Notes: a model not told the origin generated them from the sequence alone. 64,000 nt of DNA from Asparagopsis taxiformis (GCA_030407315.1 JALQPE010000320.1:203683-267682); one strand, 5' to 3'. Positions 52,101-61,425 are shown, counted from the stretch's first letter. Numbers and translations: made by a program.

Positions 52101-53340
52101 GCAGTTCTGGGGCAACAACGACATCATGAGATGGTAGGGTGGATTCCGAGGATATGGGTAAGGCAGCTTTACCATGATGAGTGGTACTGGTGGGTCTTCC
52201 ATCTGCACATTGTGTCGACGAGTTTGTTACTGGTAGGCCAGGAGGCGAGGTTGTTAGGTGAGTTGGGTTTGCAGCAGAGTCAAGGATGTATGTGTCAGGA
52301 AAAGTGGTACGTACGGGTTCGCTGTCTTGGTACGCATCGGGGTGAGAGGGGAGGTGGTGCTCCAATTCATGTGTGGGGGAGACGTTGTCAGAGTGATCTT
52401 CGTTGCTGTGCCAAAATTGATTGTTTGCCATCTTCGGAGATGACTGGGTATAATCTTGAAACATTCGATGGAGGCGACAGTCAGCAGTGGAGTGTGAGCT
52501 AAGTCCATGGAACTTGCACCACGGACCATTGTGACCAAGGGGTTTAGGAATGTTGTTTTTTGGGTGAAACGAATGTTGGCGCGTTGAGGTGGGTTTATCT
52601 GGTCGATGGGGCATGATATTTCGACGTCTGTGAGGGTTTGCGTTTCTGTGAGGAAAGGGAAAGTTGGGAGTTGATGGGGAGCGATCTGCACGTTTGTGAA
52701 GGTAGTCATGTTTTATGAGCATAGAAATGACTTGGTCGAGGGAGAGTGGATGTTGGGGATTGATGTCAGCATGGGCAGATAGCGTTTGCAAGAGTACAGT
52801 CCAATATGCATGGTGCTCGATACCTTCCAAGAGGAATTTAACAGTTGTTTGCTCATTTTGTATGTCCGGATAACGGGAACGGATCATTGTAGTGCGCAAC
52901 TGTTGGTGGGCGTGAATATAATCTGTGATCGGTTGGTGAGGATTCCATGTTATCTCACGAGCTCGGCGGCGCAGGTGATCTGGGTGGTTCTCAGGTTGGA
53001 CTTTTGTGAGCAATGCGCTGATTTTGGCATAGAGATGTGATATGGATCCTTTCTGCTCGTCATGGGTGAAATTGAGTAAAATTTCTGGGGAGATGGACGA
53101 AAGAACCAGGAGTTGCGCTTGTGTATGTTTGGTGCGATGTATGTCGGCTATGGTTGGATCCGATGAGGGTGGAGCAGGTTGGAGGAGGTAGTCATATACG
53201 CCCTGCGCGCGGGCGAAATGTTCCACAGCAATGCTCCATGGAATGAAGTTATCTGCTGTGAGTAGAGGAATTTCCAGATTGTGCTGGATTGGTAGGGGTG
53301 CGGGAGGAGGCATAGTTGATACAGGTTGATCACCAGACAT
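49123..53340 (-). CDS. Ty1/copia gag-pol polyprotein
   Basis: The frame opens at 53799 in flanking ATE1 sequence, but the element's own start is the ATG at 53340 (MSGDQPVSTMPP), giving 1405 residues. Order: gag (LTADNFIPWSIAVEHF), a zinc-knuckle variant C-x2-H-x4-H-x4-C (WCKFHGLSSHSTADC), aspartic protease (YILDSAANPTHLT), integrase with its HHCC region (CSGCAQGK) and catalytic residues in HTDICGPL, ITSDNALEYF and PQENSLAERVNRT, reverse transcriptase (YHWDLEAAFLNE, VTVDDFLVITND) and RNase H (FSDSDFAACPSTRRSTTG, HAEYVAG, HIDVKHHWLRE). Integrase before reverse transcriptase defines copia order. No stop or frameshift interrupts it, so the element may be active. Confidence 0.93.
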   Translation of the reverse strand: MSGDQPVSTMPPPAPLPIQHNLEIPLLTADNFIPWSIAVEHFARAQGVYDYLLQPAPPSSDPTIADIHRTKHTQAQLLVLSSISPEILLNFTHDEQKGSISHLYAKISALLTKVQPENHPDHLRRRAREITWNPHQPITDYIHAHQQLRTTMIRSRYPDIQNEQTTVKFLLEGIEHHAYWTVLLQTLSAHADINPQHPLSLDQVISMLIKHDYLHKRADRSPSTPNFPFPHRNANPHRRRNIMPHRPDKPTSTRQHSFHPKNNIPKPLGHNGPWCKFHGLSSHSTADCRLHRMFQDYTQSSPKMANNQFWHSNEDHSDNVSPTHELEHHLPSHPDAYQDSEPVRTTFPDTYILDSAANPTHLTTSPPGLPVTNSSTQCADGRPTSTTHHGKAALPISSESTLPSHDVVVAPELQHNLLSVPQISKTHDILFQKDFDYITSPSPPPDPDKIIATAPKHRDNMYRITTTLPPHITVNAARTLPSHRTRPPKNLSNSRKPPAVAPTIPTHHVRKPTNTRLSKTAVLLKSAGNRKPRAVKNTIKTRPHPRVQIDLPSTIRDYHLWHLKLLHTHPTRIHYMAKNGLVPNMPKSLLRTPPKEFTCSGCAQGKSSASPFRRRQRTAAIGTHIHTDICGPLPIDSLHGNRFFATFLDEGSRFLVVKCAPTKSAAASFIKEHISNIHAHTPYRVQHITSDNALEYFSNDLRNFYADNNIVTHPTVPHTPQENSLAERVNRTIMEAARSTLLTSNLPASLWDYAVMAAADAINHIPHSAHGQLPHKLWTGSTPQVHTLLPFATPGYVHDPSPHTKLEPRARLLHYIGRADYSHYYTYNIDTNKIIRCRIADFTVYNATNDPIRTTTMSDHAYFTAIPNPSNPQFTEPANVVQARNAPDSLEWEIAWNSELDSLESRGVLTYVPQTLIPDNTKLLPLTTVLKVKTDGNGTPTLRKVRCTIRGDRQVPGIHYDPNDLSSPVASRDAIRTALAIAAAHNYQTYHWDLEAAFLNETFTEDREIYLQQPRRFNGSLKYPGHVAKLTGNMYGSRQACKIFTEGLSDFLTISNITRLSSDTCSFILRDKNAPQKFVLLVVTVDDFLVITNDSQLVERVKAHLKTKYSLKDLGRVENILGWKITHREDGIFITQPGYIQTILERFGQSDARPVKSPIASELLNSDADQSGDLDVSTKDYKALIGCLRYLCDSTRPDISFIVGFLGRYSNAPKNFHWKSAIRTLCYLKGTQHLGLKYSRTYNTGLEAFSDSDFAACPSTRRSTTGSVIFYNSSPVSWQSKRQPNVVSSTHHAEYVAGFHTGQQLLTVANFLSEIGHSSTKPIPLFIDNAAAISTATAKFPTPKSRHIDVKHHWLREQVRQKFISPTHIPSTQNPADILTKALKPSQFTDKLPLLNMALPTVRGD

Positions 53341-53539
53341 GAGGACAAGAGGAGATGTTAATGGATTTGTGTGCGGGAGGTGAGATGTGTCGCCGTACTT
53401 GTTGAGTAGGGTGAAGATGTGGGGAGGCGCTTTTAGAGCGGGATGGAGATCAGTGCCGTGCTTTTCGAGCAGTGGGCAGGGATGGGTGGGGAGATGTGAA
53501 GTGGTGGGAGTGCGCAATGGTAGATCTGGGCCGATAACC

Positions 53540-53656
53540 TGTGGAAGAATGTGTTTACGATTTGGATGCCTGTCTTTATTGTTGATCGTCGCGACGGTGA
53601 GTTTGTTTAAATAGGATAATGTGCTGTAAATACTGTAATGTATAAGTTGTTCGTCA
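53540..53656 (-). repeat. 5' LTR of the Ty1/copia element
   Basis: Begins TGACGAAC and ends CTTCCACA on the minus strand. The upstream ATE1 remnant is open through it, so the gag-pol frame artificially extends to 53799. Confidence 0.93.
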
Positions 53657-54254
53657 CAGAGTGGGCTTTTTTTAGCCGAATGTTGTCTGGCCGGGTATAC
53701 TGTAATTTTCTCCACAGCATTGTCGAGCAGTGTGAGACAGAAACGATTTTGAATCTGCATCGTGTTCGAGAATGCTGCAGAGAGCGACATGTATCGCATC
53801 GGAAATATGTGCGCAGGCGCGACGCAACGGCGTCTGCTTGGCAGAGATGCAGACGTCGTGTACTACGGTGGGGTTGGGGCTGTGTGTGGCGAGAATGATG
53901 GAACCTATGAGGTGCGGGACGGATACATCGACGGGTCGATCTGGTTTGGAGAAGCGACGGAGTCGTTTGAGGACTCGCTTCTGTGTCGAGGATGGTTTGA
54001 ATCGTGATTCGTCGAGACGGATGACAAAGGCTGGACAGCAGGTCGGGATCAAATTGGGACGGTAGAGATAGGTGCCACTGCGGCGCCAGCCGGCATCGAG
54101 TAAGTTTTGATTAATCGTGCACGCCGAGACGATGGGCCCACATGACGTAGTTGAGGGAGGAATGTTGTCTGCCACAAAGGCCACATTTGGAACAGTTCGC
54201 GTCAACGCATTCTACATGGCTGCGTGCGGGTACGGGACTGTTAAAGGGCTGCAT
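53657..54254 (-). pseudogene. ATE1: ATE1 (arginyl-tRNA-protein transferase) pseudogene, N-terminal part
   Basis: ATE1 adds arginine to N-terminal Asp/Glu for the Arg/N-degron pathway. Here an ATG at 54254 leads into the zinc/heme-binding ATE_N domain (ANCSKCGLCGRQHSS, YVMWAHRLGVHD). A one-base insertion in TTAATC (54111-54116) shifts the frame; the next frame continues with LLDAGWRRSGTYLYRPN, TCCPAFVIRLDESRFKPS and KRVLKRLRRFSKPDRP, all ATE1 landmarks. A second shift lies near 53720-53760, after which the other frame gives DNAVEKITVYPARQHSAKK. The copia element then interrupts the gene at 53657, and the reading resumes on its far side. With two shifts, an in-frame stop, the insertion and no catalytic domain, the copy cannot make ATE1. 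Confidence 0.85.
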
Positions 54255-54424
54255 GATGTTGCGGATGGTCGGGTGCTGGAAGGATGGCAGAGGTTGTGAC
54301 GGAATGTGTGTACAGAGATTTCATGGGGGTAAACAGCTCAAATAATTCTACTCTTCGACTATAAAATTTCTATACTAATGTAGCCAACATGTTTAACATC
54401 GTTATCACTATCGTAGCAACTAAT

Positions 54425-55409
54425 TCATAGTACCTCTAATACATTACTACTCTTTGTGACCCCGTAGTCAGATTTAGCTGATATCAAGTCTACGTAGATG
54501 ATAGCTGTAGACCGAGGAGGCATCACCATGTTATGCTGGTCAAAAATTTCCGACCGCACTGTAAATGGTAGTGGAAAACACGCTCGGGAGAACAATTTTT
54601 GATGCGCGTTTGAACGCTTCTGTTTCAGCGCGTTCTCAAACGCATTACCGCGTATATCTACATGCTCCATAGATTCATTCGTTTCTGTAAACCATTTTGT
54701 ATGCAATTCTTCATGAATTGATATAGCTGTAGGCCATTCCACTCTGAACTACCTCCACTTCGAACATTCCATCACTTACCCCTTGCGGTAACACCATAAC
54801 CACTGTAACCATATCCGTACTTGTTTTTGGTAAAGTCCACCTGAAAACAACGTGAATGGGAAGGAAATCACTATATTGCTGTCCTCCACTTCCAATTCCA
54901 GTATTTGTTCCACCATTAGTGGAATCATCTTCAAATTCCAACACACGACTTACATCGATACCACGAGTATTGGAACCAGTTCCACTGCTGTTCAAACGCT
55001 TCGCGGCTGGGCCTTGCACACCGCTAACTAGTCTTTTCAGCCCGCTCCCAGAGCCTGTTTCAGAGGGATCATCTGGGCAGGGATAAGGTTAGAGTAGAGT
55101 AGAATGGACAATAAAATAATGTTGAATGAACGTACCATTAAAAAATTCTCTCTTCTGGTTATTGAAGCATGTTCGAAAGCTGGAGAGGGGGTACTGGCGG
55201 AAAAGCTCTTGGCTCGCATGAACGTCGGCCGGCTCGTCGTCCTGACCAATCGCCCCCCTCTCCAGCATTGAACGCAGCAGTACAACTGCTGGTGATTTCT
55301 TAGTAAGCCTAGGGAGGTTGGGGGGACGAGGCATATTGGTACCAGACATGATTAGGACGGCGAGCCGACAACGCAGCGCCGATTTATAGATTGCCGCCAA
55401 CAAACGCAT
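54425..55409 (-). CDS. unrecognised multi-exon gene
   Basis: Exon 1 starts at an ATG at 55409 or more likely 55349 (MSGTNMPRPPNLPRL) and ends at 55136 (donor GTACGT). A 63-nt intron with a CTCTAAC branch-like site and acceptor CCCAG leads in frame into exon 2 (54780-55072), which contains KRLVSGVQGPAAKRLNSSG and the folded-looking IHVVFRWTLPKTSTDMVTVV. Then a GTAAGT at 54779 and a TAG at 54749 would remove only 31 nt and join in frame to exon 3 (54425-54748, AISIHEELHTKWFTETNES through IIYVDLISAK), giving 276 residues. Either this is an extremely short intron or the gene has a frameshift. No known domain. Its position next to repeats could mean it belongs to a mobile element. Confidence 0.55.
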
Positions 55410-55559
55410 GGAGAAATATTAAAATTGAACTTGATAGAAAACAATTACATCTAATTAGTTGAACAATTACAAAAACGCAAATATTCTACTCATTTCAGGA
55501 CAAAGTTTTAATCTTGAATGTAATGAAATGATACATAGGCCAGCTCCATTCTGGCTTGA

Positions 55560-56260
55560 TGGCTCAGTTTAACACATCCAAAACTTTTGCCAAAACTTAT
55601 CGAAACTTTCGAGAACCTAAAATTCGAAAGCCAAAAGTTCCTACACTAGTACGATACAAATGGGCTGGTTCCTGGATATTGTAGCTTAGTATCGTATGTC
55701 CCAGTTGTAGGAATCTTACAAGCCAGATACATCAGGGAAGAAAACTTTCGCCACAATAATATCCGAAACTTTCGCTCTTTCGCCAAAACTTTCGATCTTT
55801 CGCTGCCAAAAGTTCATATCTGGTTCTACTCAGAACAATTATTGTTCTACCAGTATGTTCTATCCTCTAAGTAGAATCAGCACAGGAGAGCTTAAACTCC
55901 TGCGAAGTCGTGGCTTGGAACTTTCGGGCGGTGATAAATTATTCTTTCAAAACTTTCGAAACTTTTGGCAAAACTTTTGGCAAAACTTTTGCTTTAACAC
56001 TACCCAAGTCTTACTCCATAAGTATAGCATACATCCGCAAATCAAAACTTCTTCGGTAATGATTTGGTTTTGATAGCTATACAGATAACAGGATGCTCAG
56101 AAACTGCTTCAATTGACCTTGCAAATGGTTAAATGGATTGTTTTTAGACCACGATATTATAGCAAAAGCTTTCGTCGAGAAGTCTTGTCTTGAACTCTAT
56201 ATCAGCTTAAACGGAAAGGTTGCAAGAAGTTTTCAATGAAAGTTTTCCCCGTGTGGAACG
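55560..56260. repeat. cluster of AAACTTTCG / AAACTTTTGCC motifs
   Basis: AAACTTTCG, AAACTTTTGGC and their complements (CGAAAG, CCAAAAGTT) recur more than fifteen times, densest at 55570-55640, 55740-55820 and 55940-55995. Spacing is irregular and both orientations occur. No gene is seen. Such arrays are typical of subterminal repeats of DNA transposons or of protein-binding arrays. Confidence 0.75.
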
Positions 56261-57510
56261 ATAGTTCGTTAGACGTAGTAGCTGGTACGAGCCAGTGGAC
56301 ACGCTGTCCTTACGAAACGAAACGAGCAGTCCACCCGCTGGTGTTTGACTGTATTGTTAGAACGGTAGAAGGTAGAGTGGTTAGCGAGTAGACACGAGCG
56401 TCACGACGCAACAATCCACGCGAGGATTACGTTAGCACACGAGGTGGTACGTCACCGGAGGCGCTCTCGACCAAGCCCGGAGGCACTACACGCAATCAGC
56501 CTTACGTGCGGCGATGGGTAGGGAGTACGCAGCTCGACGGAGACGAAGCCTCGTTAGGCTAAACGTAAACGTAAACGTAGAAGTCAGTCGTAGACTAGAG
56601 CCGTTGCCCGATCGTTGTCTTGTCCCCTTTCCCTCCCGGCACGATGCCAATACCTATATGGCCACGATGGCATCGCTTTACAGTGTAAACACTGCTCGTA
56701 ACGTCCCCGAATGGGAAGGGACCTTGTGGGTCACACGTAGGGACCCGTTGGTCCGTTGGCCGTTGCCAATACGTTCGTTGCACACGTGTGCAGGTTGCGC
56801 GCGCGCATGCGCCAGCAATGTTCGTTCATTGCTGTCGCCGGTCGTATCCGGCGAAATTCGAATTCCGCGGAAAACGTAAATATTTGCAATTTCGGAATTG
56901 CCACGTATACTACACAGCCCCACCCCCACACGTGGACGTCCCGGCCACGCGAGGCCCGTCAGGACGCGCCTGAGACACGGGGCCGTGGCGCCTTTTCGGG
57001 TACAACTGCGGACGTGGCAGTTGTCCCAAAAAATCTCGTTGAAACGTACATGGCCCGGTTGGCTGATCGGATCGCCACGGCGCCGGAGCGCGCGCGTGCG
57101 CTCCGGCTCTTTCGTAATCATCGCGGCCCGCCCGTTGGCGTCGTACGTCAATGCCTCGCTTAGGCGTTTTCCTGCAACGGATGCAGTGTCCAATTCCACC
57201 ACGCGGGTGTGCGTCAATTCAGCGCGATACGAGCGCAGGCCGCGGCCTTTTCGTGAATCTGCCAGCGGGCATGTCGACAACGGTCGTCCGAAGGATATTT
57301 AAGCGGCGGCTTAACGTGATAGCGATCGTCGCTCACCCTTCCTCTCACCGTCGTCATCCAGGCCGTTGCCTTCTTCGTTCTCCCTTATCCTCTTCCCCGC
57401 TGGGTACTACTACCTCCGTTCCTTTCGTTCTCTTGTTCCGTTTTGCCCGCGTGGCTCTCGTCGTCGTGCTCGTTGCACTCGTCGTAATTATCGTGTACAG
57501 CGTAACCACG
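56260..57510. other. left part of a CpG/CGT-rich block, no gene called
   Basis: Base texture changes sharply at about 56250-56300: CpG and CGT become very common compared with the gene island. Open frames on both strands (for example 56678-57280 minus) are likely by-products of this composition. A TATA-like TATTTAAG at 57296-57303 lies about 210 bp before the ATG at 57511. Confidence 0.55.
57296..57303 (+). promoter_or_regulatory. TATA-like box upstream of the CpG-rich ORF
   Basis: TATTTAAG in an otherwise G/C-rich context, suitably placed before the likely start codon at 57511. Confidence 0.4.
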
Positions 57511-59739
57511 ATGGTTACGACTCGCAGTACCGATGCCAACACCCCGCGGCCCGCCGGCTCTGCTGGAGGTGGAGCGAGAACCCCTTCGCAGGGCGCTCCC
57601 TCCCTCGTCGGGGCCGGTGCGCCGCCAGCGACGGAAGCGTCCGTCGCGCCCGCCCCATCCGTGAGGGCGGGTGAAGCCGTTGCTCCCCAGGCCGTCGCCT
57701 CTTCGTCTCGCCCCATGGCTCCGTCTCGCCTGGTGGCTTCCGTGACGCCTGCCGAGGCTGCTAGGGCCGTCGCCCCACGTGATGATGACGCAACGGCGTC
57801 CGACTCGGGGAATTCGTCACCCGTCATTCCGGATGCCGCGGCCCCGTCGACGGGTGTAGCCGCGATGGCAGCGGCCGCTCGTTCGCGTCGTGCTGTGGCG
57901 GCGGCCCGCACGGGCGTGCCTCGTCGTGATAGCTCGCCGCGTTCTCCTCGCCAGGACCCCTCGCCGGAGGGTGGTGACCCCGTTGGGACGGTCGGCACCG
58001 CCTCACGTGGCGGTGCGGCGCTAAACGTAGGCGTCCTGACCCACGCGTGGGCTGCGTTGCCCCGCGTGGGTATCACGGATGACGATCTCGCCACGTTGGC
58101 CAGAGATCGTCTGGATGCCCGCGCGGTCGTCGACTATATGCGTTCCGCCGAAGATACGTGGGGGCGAGCAGCCGGGCGTCGTTTCGCCAACGGGCCGCCG
58201 GGATCGGAACGTTACCAGATCCCGGCGTCGATACGTTGCGACCGCTCGTGGTTGCGTGACGTCAACGACGCGATCTACGTCGACCGTATGGACGCATACT
58301 TATGGAAGGGGACGCCCGAGGAACCGCCGTTCATCTCGGTGGCGTCCGTATTCGTATGTCCGCGGACACTTTCCGAAAGGCAACGTGCCGAATGGAAGAC
58401 TGCTCTTTCGTTGAGCGTCATCTCCAAAAGCGTCGTGTCGTACGATGACCACTTCGCTCTCCGCCACGTGAACGCGGACGACTATCGTGTGTCGCACGCG
58501 TCAGCTCCGTGGGTCGTCCCGAGCGAGCTCTACTTCCCGCCGTTGCCGGAAGTAGTCGAGGAGTTTCCGTACCCCCGTGGGTCGTCCACGTTATTACCAC
58601 GCGTGGTACATTATTTCACCGATGCCGTGAAGGACGCGCCTGCCCCCGTGAAGGAACGTTTCCTTATGGCCGTGGACATCGAACACGCAGCGATGCTCGC
58701 GTGCTCGCTATTCGTGGAACGTCGTGTGTTCGGGCGCGCGTGCCTACTGCCGGAGTCCACGTTGGACTTCCTGGCCGATTACGAGATGCTTCGTGCAATC
58801 CCGGTTGACGGTTCCGACACGTTTGTCTCCGTCACCAGCGCGTTGGCTGAGGTTCGCGGCGCCCTTGCGTTGGGGCCGGAGTATCGGGTTATACGTCCCG
58901 ATTACGCAAGCGGCGATAACCAGGAGTTCGTCTCCGTTCGTAGCGATGGGGCTTACGTGCCGCGGGTCGCTTCCCGTTCCGAACGCCGTCGTGGCAATCG
59001 TGCCGGTTATTTCGGCGGCCTCGGGGGCAACGAGCGCCCCCGAGGGACACGTTCTGGCCGTCGTGGCCATCAAAACGAAGCGCCGCGTGCGCCGGATCCT
59101 CGAGAGGTCGTGCCACGCGAGGCTACGGAAGGGGGCAACGTTGCCCAGGTCGTTCGTCCGAATGTGGCCACGCCGGCCGAACGCGCGCCACGCTTCGTGA
59201 GCCTGGACGACCGCGTCTCTGATGAGGATGCCCGTCGGCTTCTCGGTACGTCGATGTCCGCCCCGCCTCGTGCGGACGGCTGGGTTATTCGTTCCCTCAT
59301 CTCGTCCGTGGCTCGCGCAGCCGAAGAGTTCAGGGCCCAGACGTTGGACCTGACTGCCCGCTTGGCAACGGAACGCGCGATTTCGGAGCGTCTCGCCGCG
59401 GCGACTCGTAGTTACGCGCCGCCCGTTGGCGTTCGTAATGAACCGTACGGTTACGCGAGTGGCGGCGGCTTCGGCGACCCCGTCGGGTATGGCCACGCAG
59501 CGGCGTACCTGCCACGCGACCCCGCTCCGGCGCGCCCTTCGGATACGCGCAGTCACGGGACTGCGGATCCTTACGCTAGGGATCCCGCGTCTCGTCGCGA
59601 GCGAGCCCCCGTGGTCACGCAGACCGTCGATCCGTACGCGCCGGGCTTCGTTCAGCCCAGTCGCAGCCGCAGCCACGATAGCCGCGGCGAAGGCCCTGGT
59701 CCGTATGACCCTGCGGGCAAGCGTTCTCGTCGCTACTAG
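57511..59739 (+). CDS. large CpG-rich ORF, gag- or capsid-like protein of unknown family
   Basis: The frame begins at an ATG at 57151, but the first 120 codons look like translated leader; the ATG at 57511 (MVTTRSTDANTP) after a TATA-like box gives 742 residues. Residues 1-165 are Ala/Pro/Ser-rich and disordered. A folded-looking middle (about 170-500) has many aromatic residues (THAWAALPRVGITDDDLATL, YMRSAEDTWGRAAGRR, FISVASVFVCPRTLSERQ, FTDAVKDAPAPVKERF). Then come an Arg/Gly-rich stretch (RGNRAGYFGGLGGNERPRG), a helix (EFRAQTLDLTARLATERA) and a basic, Ser/Arg-rich tail ending KRSRRY. This layout resembles gag or nucleocapsid proteins, but no pol, protease or integrase is found nearby. I do not recognise the family. 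Confidence 0.6.
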   Translation: MVTTRSTDANTPRPAGSAGGGARTPSQGAPSLVGAGAPPATEASVAPAPSVRAGEAVAPQAVASSSRPMAPSRLVASVTPAEAARAVAPRDDDATASDSGNSSPVIPDAAAPSTGVAAMAAAARSRRAVAAARTGVPRRDSSPRSPRQDPSPEGGDPVGTVGTASRGGAALNVGVLTHAWAALPRVGITDDDLATLARDRLDARAVVDYMRSAEDTWGRAAGRRFANGPPGSERYQIPASIRCDRSWLRDVNDAIYVDRMDAYLWKGTPEEPPFISVASVFVCPRTLSERQRAEWKTALSLSVISKSVVSYDDHFALRHVNADDYRVSHASAPWVVPSELYFPPLPEVVEEFPYPRGSSTLLPRVVHYFTDAVKDAPAPVKERFLMAVDIEHAAMLACSLFVERRVFGRACLLPESTLDFLADYEMLRAIPVDGSDTFVSVTSALAEVRGALALGPEYRVIRPDYASGDNQEFVSVRSDGAYVPRVASRSERRRGNRAGYFGGLGGNERPRGTRSGRRGHQNEAPRAPDPREVVPREATEGGNVAQVVRPNVATPAERAPRFVSLDDRVSDEDARRLLGTSMSAPPRADGWVIRSLISSVARAAEEFRAQTLDLTARLATERAISERLAAATRSYAPPVGVRNEPYGYASGGGFGDPVGYGHAAAYLPRDPAPARPSDTRSHGTADPYARDPASRRERAPVVTQTVDPYAPGFVQPSRSRSHDSRGEGPGPYDPAGKRSRRY

Positions 59740-61420
59740 GTCGTTCCTAGGTTAGTTCGTAGGCCACGTCGGCTCTAGCATCGTATTGCTTCGTAAACTT
59801 CGTCTTGTTTCTTTGCGTAATCGCATGGCTCCGTTGAGCTTCGTAATTTGCGTTTGGCAGGTCGTCTGCAGAAGAGGAGGGGTTTAGCGTTAAGCCCCTC
59901 CCCACAATTTTTTTGTTGTGGCGTCTACCCCGTCGGGTGTCGTATGGCTTACGTAGCCCGTGCTTCGAGTTCGCGGCGACGCGTGCCCGTTGGCAGGTTC
60001 GTAGCACACGCAATTATTCGGCAAAGCGGCGGCGCGTAGCGGCGGCTTTTCACTGCGAGTGGTACGTTAACCTCGATCATAGAGCCCGTTGGCGTGCGCA
60101 TCATTTAGTAACTAACTCGAAAATCGTTTCCACCGTCGTTTCTCGTTCGGATAACCCCGTCGGGTGTCGAATTTCGTTGAGCATTCGAGCTCCTTAGCGC
60201 GTAGCACATCGGTGCCAATTTTAATTTTGCTCCGATGAGCTTGGCGGAAAATTCGTCGAACATCAGACCGACGCGCACGTGAGTCGGTTTGACGTTCTAC
60301 GCCGTGGCGTGTACGCAGTAATTCGTCGCAGTACGTTGCGGTTTCGTTGACAACGTGGTGGCCGGCGGGCTTGGCTTTTCGTATAGCCGTTGACGTCATT
60401 AGCGCCGTCGCGCTTCGCGTTGCCGCGGCTTCACGTTGGCCAGTGGCGATATCATTTTGTAACTATCTCGGAGTTCGTTTCCGCCGTCGTCCCTCGTGCG
60501 GATAACCCCGTCGGGTGTCGAATTCCGTTGAGCATTCGAGCTCTCTGGCACGTAGCACGTCGGTGCCAATTTAATTCGCTCCGGTGAGCCGGACGAAAAA
60601 TTCGCTAAGCGTCAGGCCGACTCGCGCGTGAGTTGGCTTGACGTTTCACGCCGTTGCGTGTACGCGGCAGTGCGTCGTGGTTCCCTAGACAACGTTTTGC
60701 CGGCGGGCTTGGCTTTTCGTATAGCCGTTAACGTTATTAGCGCCGTCGCGCTTCGCGTTTGCCGCGGCTTCACGTTAGCCGGTGGCGCAATCGTTGCGAT
60801 AGTCCACTTCGCGTGGTAGCGACGTTCGCTGCGGCGTCCGAGGAGCGTTTCGTTAGCTCATTCGTTATGTGGTTGTGACGTGCACCTGGGCATACGTAAT
60901 GCTCGCCCTCTACGCCGTTGCGTAATTTCGTTTATTCGCCTTGCGAACCCGACGGGGACGCGATTGACGGGGTCGTTTCGCATGCCCGCGGGCGTTTGAG
61001 GCTGCCTCGTGAGCCAAGTTCGTCGGCAGACGTTGCCTTCAGCTGTGCCGTTTACGTTGGCTACCGCTTGGACGCCGTTGCGTATTCGTGTTTCGTTACG
61101 TGCGTTCGACTGGCCGGCGGGCTTTTCGCTTCCGCGCGTCGTTCGTTATGCCCGCGTGGCAGGACACCGTTGTGTCGTTCCGTGGTTGCCGTACGTGGCT
61201 ACCGCGTTCGGCGTCGTGCCTCACGGTGGCGATACGGTTCGCCGCCCGTCGTCGCGGCCTCGTTGGCTCGTCGTTCGCACGCTTTACTCGCGCGTTTCGT
61301 GCGCTGAGACCCGTTGGTCTAATTCGTCGGCTAACGTATAGCTTCGTTCCGCTTCGTGCGGGGAGTTTCGTAACGAGGCCGTTGCCATCTTCGTTGGGAC
61401 GTCTGTGTTCTCGGAAATGG
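59740..61420. other. right part of the CpG/CGT-rich block, non-coding
   Basis: Keeps the same CGT-rich texture as the ORF but has no long conserved frame. It contains the 351-bp tandem duplication. The motif CCCCGTCGGGTGTCG occurs at about 59927, 60156 and 60507. Confidence 0.55.
60085..60800. repeat. 351-bp tandem duplication
   Basis: GGATAACCCCGTCGGGTGTCG starts at 60149 and again at 60500, and similarity continues through the whole interval (for example GCCGGCGGGCTTGGCTTTTCG and ATTAGCGCCGTCGCGCTTCG in both). Copies differ by many point changes and small indels, so the duplication is not recent. A shorter third similarity begins near 59927. Confidence 0.85.
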
Positions 61421-61425
61421 ACCGC

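Larger units (their letters stand above)
48947..53656 (-). mobile_element. Ty1/copia LTR retrotransposon, full length
   Basis: Bounded by 117-bp direct repeats (48947-49063 and 53540-53656) that differ at one position and start TG and end CA at the outer limits, flanked by the 5-bp duplication CAGAG (48942-48946 and 53657-53661). It holds one intact gag-pol frame on the minus strand. The near-identical LTRs indicate a recent insertion. The sequence just inside the 5' LTR (GGTTATCGGCCCAG) is complementary to a tRNA anticodon-arm pattern, as in elements primed by an internal tRNA fragment. I see no clear polypurine tract before the 3' LTR. The LTRs are unusually short for copia elements. Confidence 0.93.

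Noticed and set aside
53341..53799. Apparent N-terminal extension of the copia polyprotein
   Set aside because: It runs out through the 5' LTR into ATE1 sequence; the element's own start is at 53340 and the extension is a by-product of the insertion site frame.
56678..57280. 200-codon minus-strand frame in the CpG-rich block
   Set aside because: G/C-rich DNA with few stop codons opens long frames by chance; no motif is visible and the plus-strand ORF is better supported.
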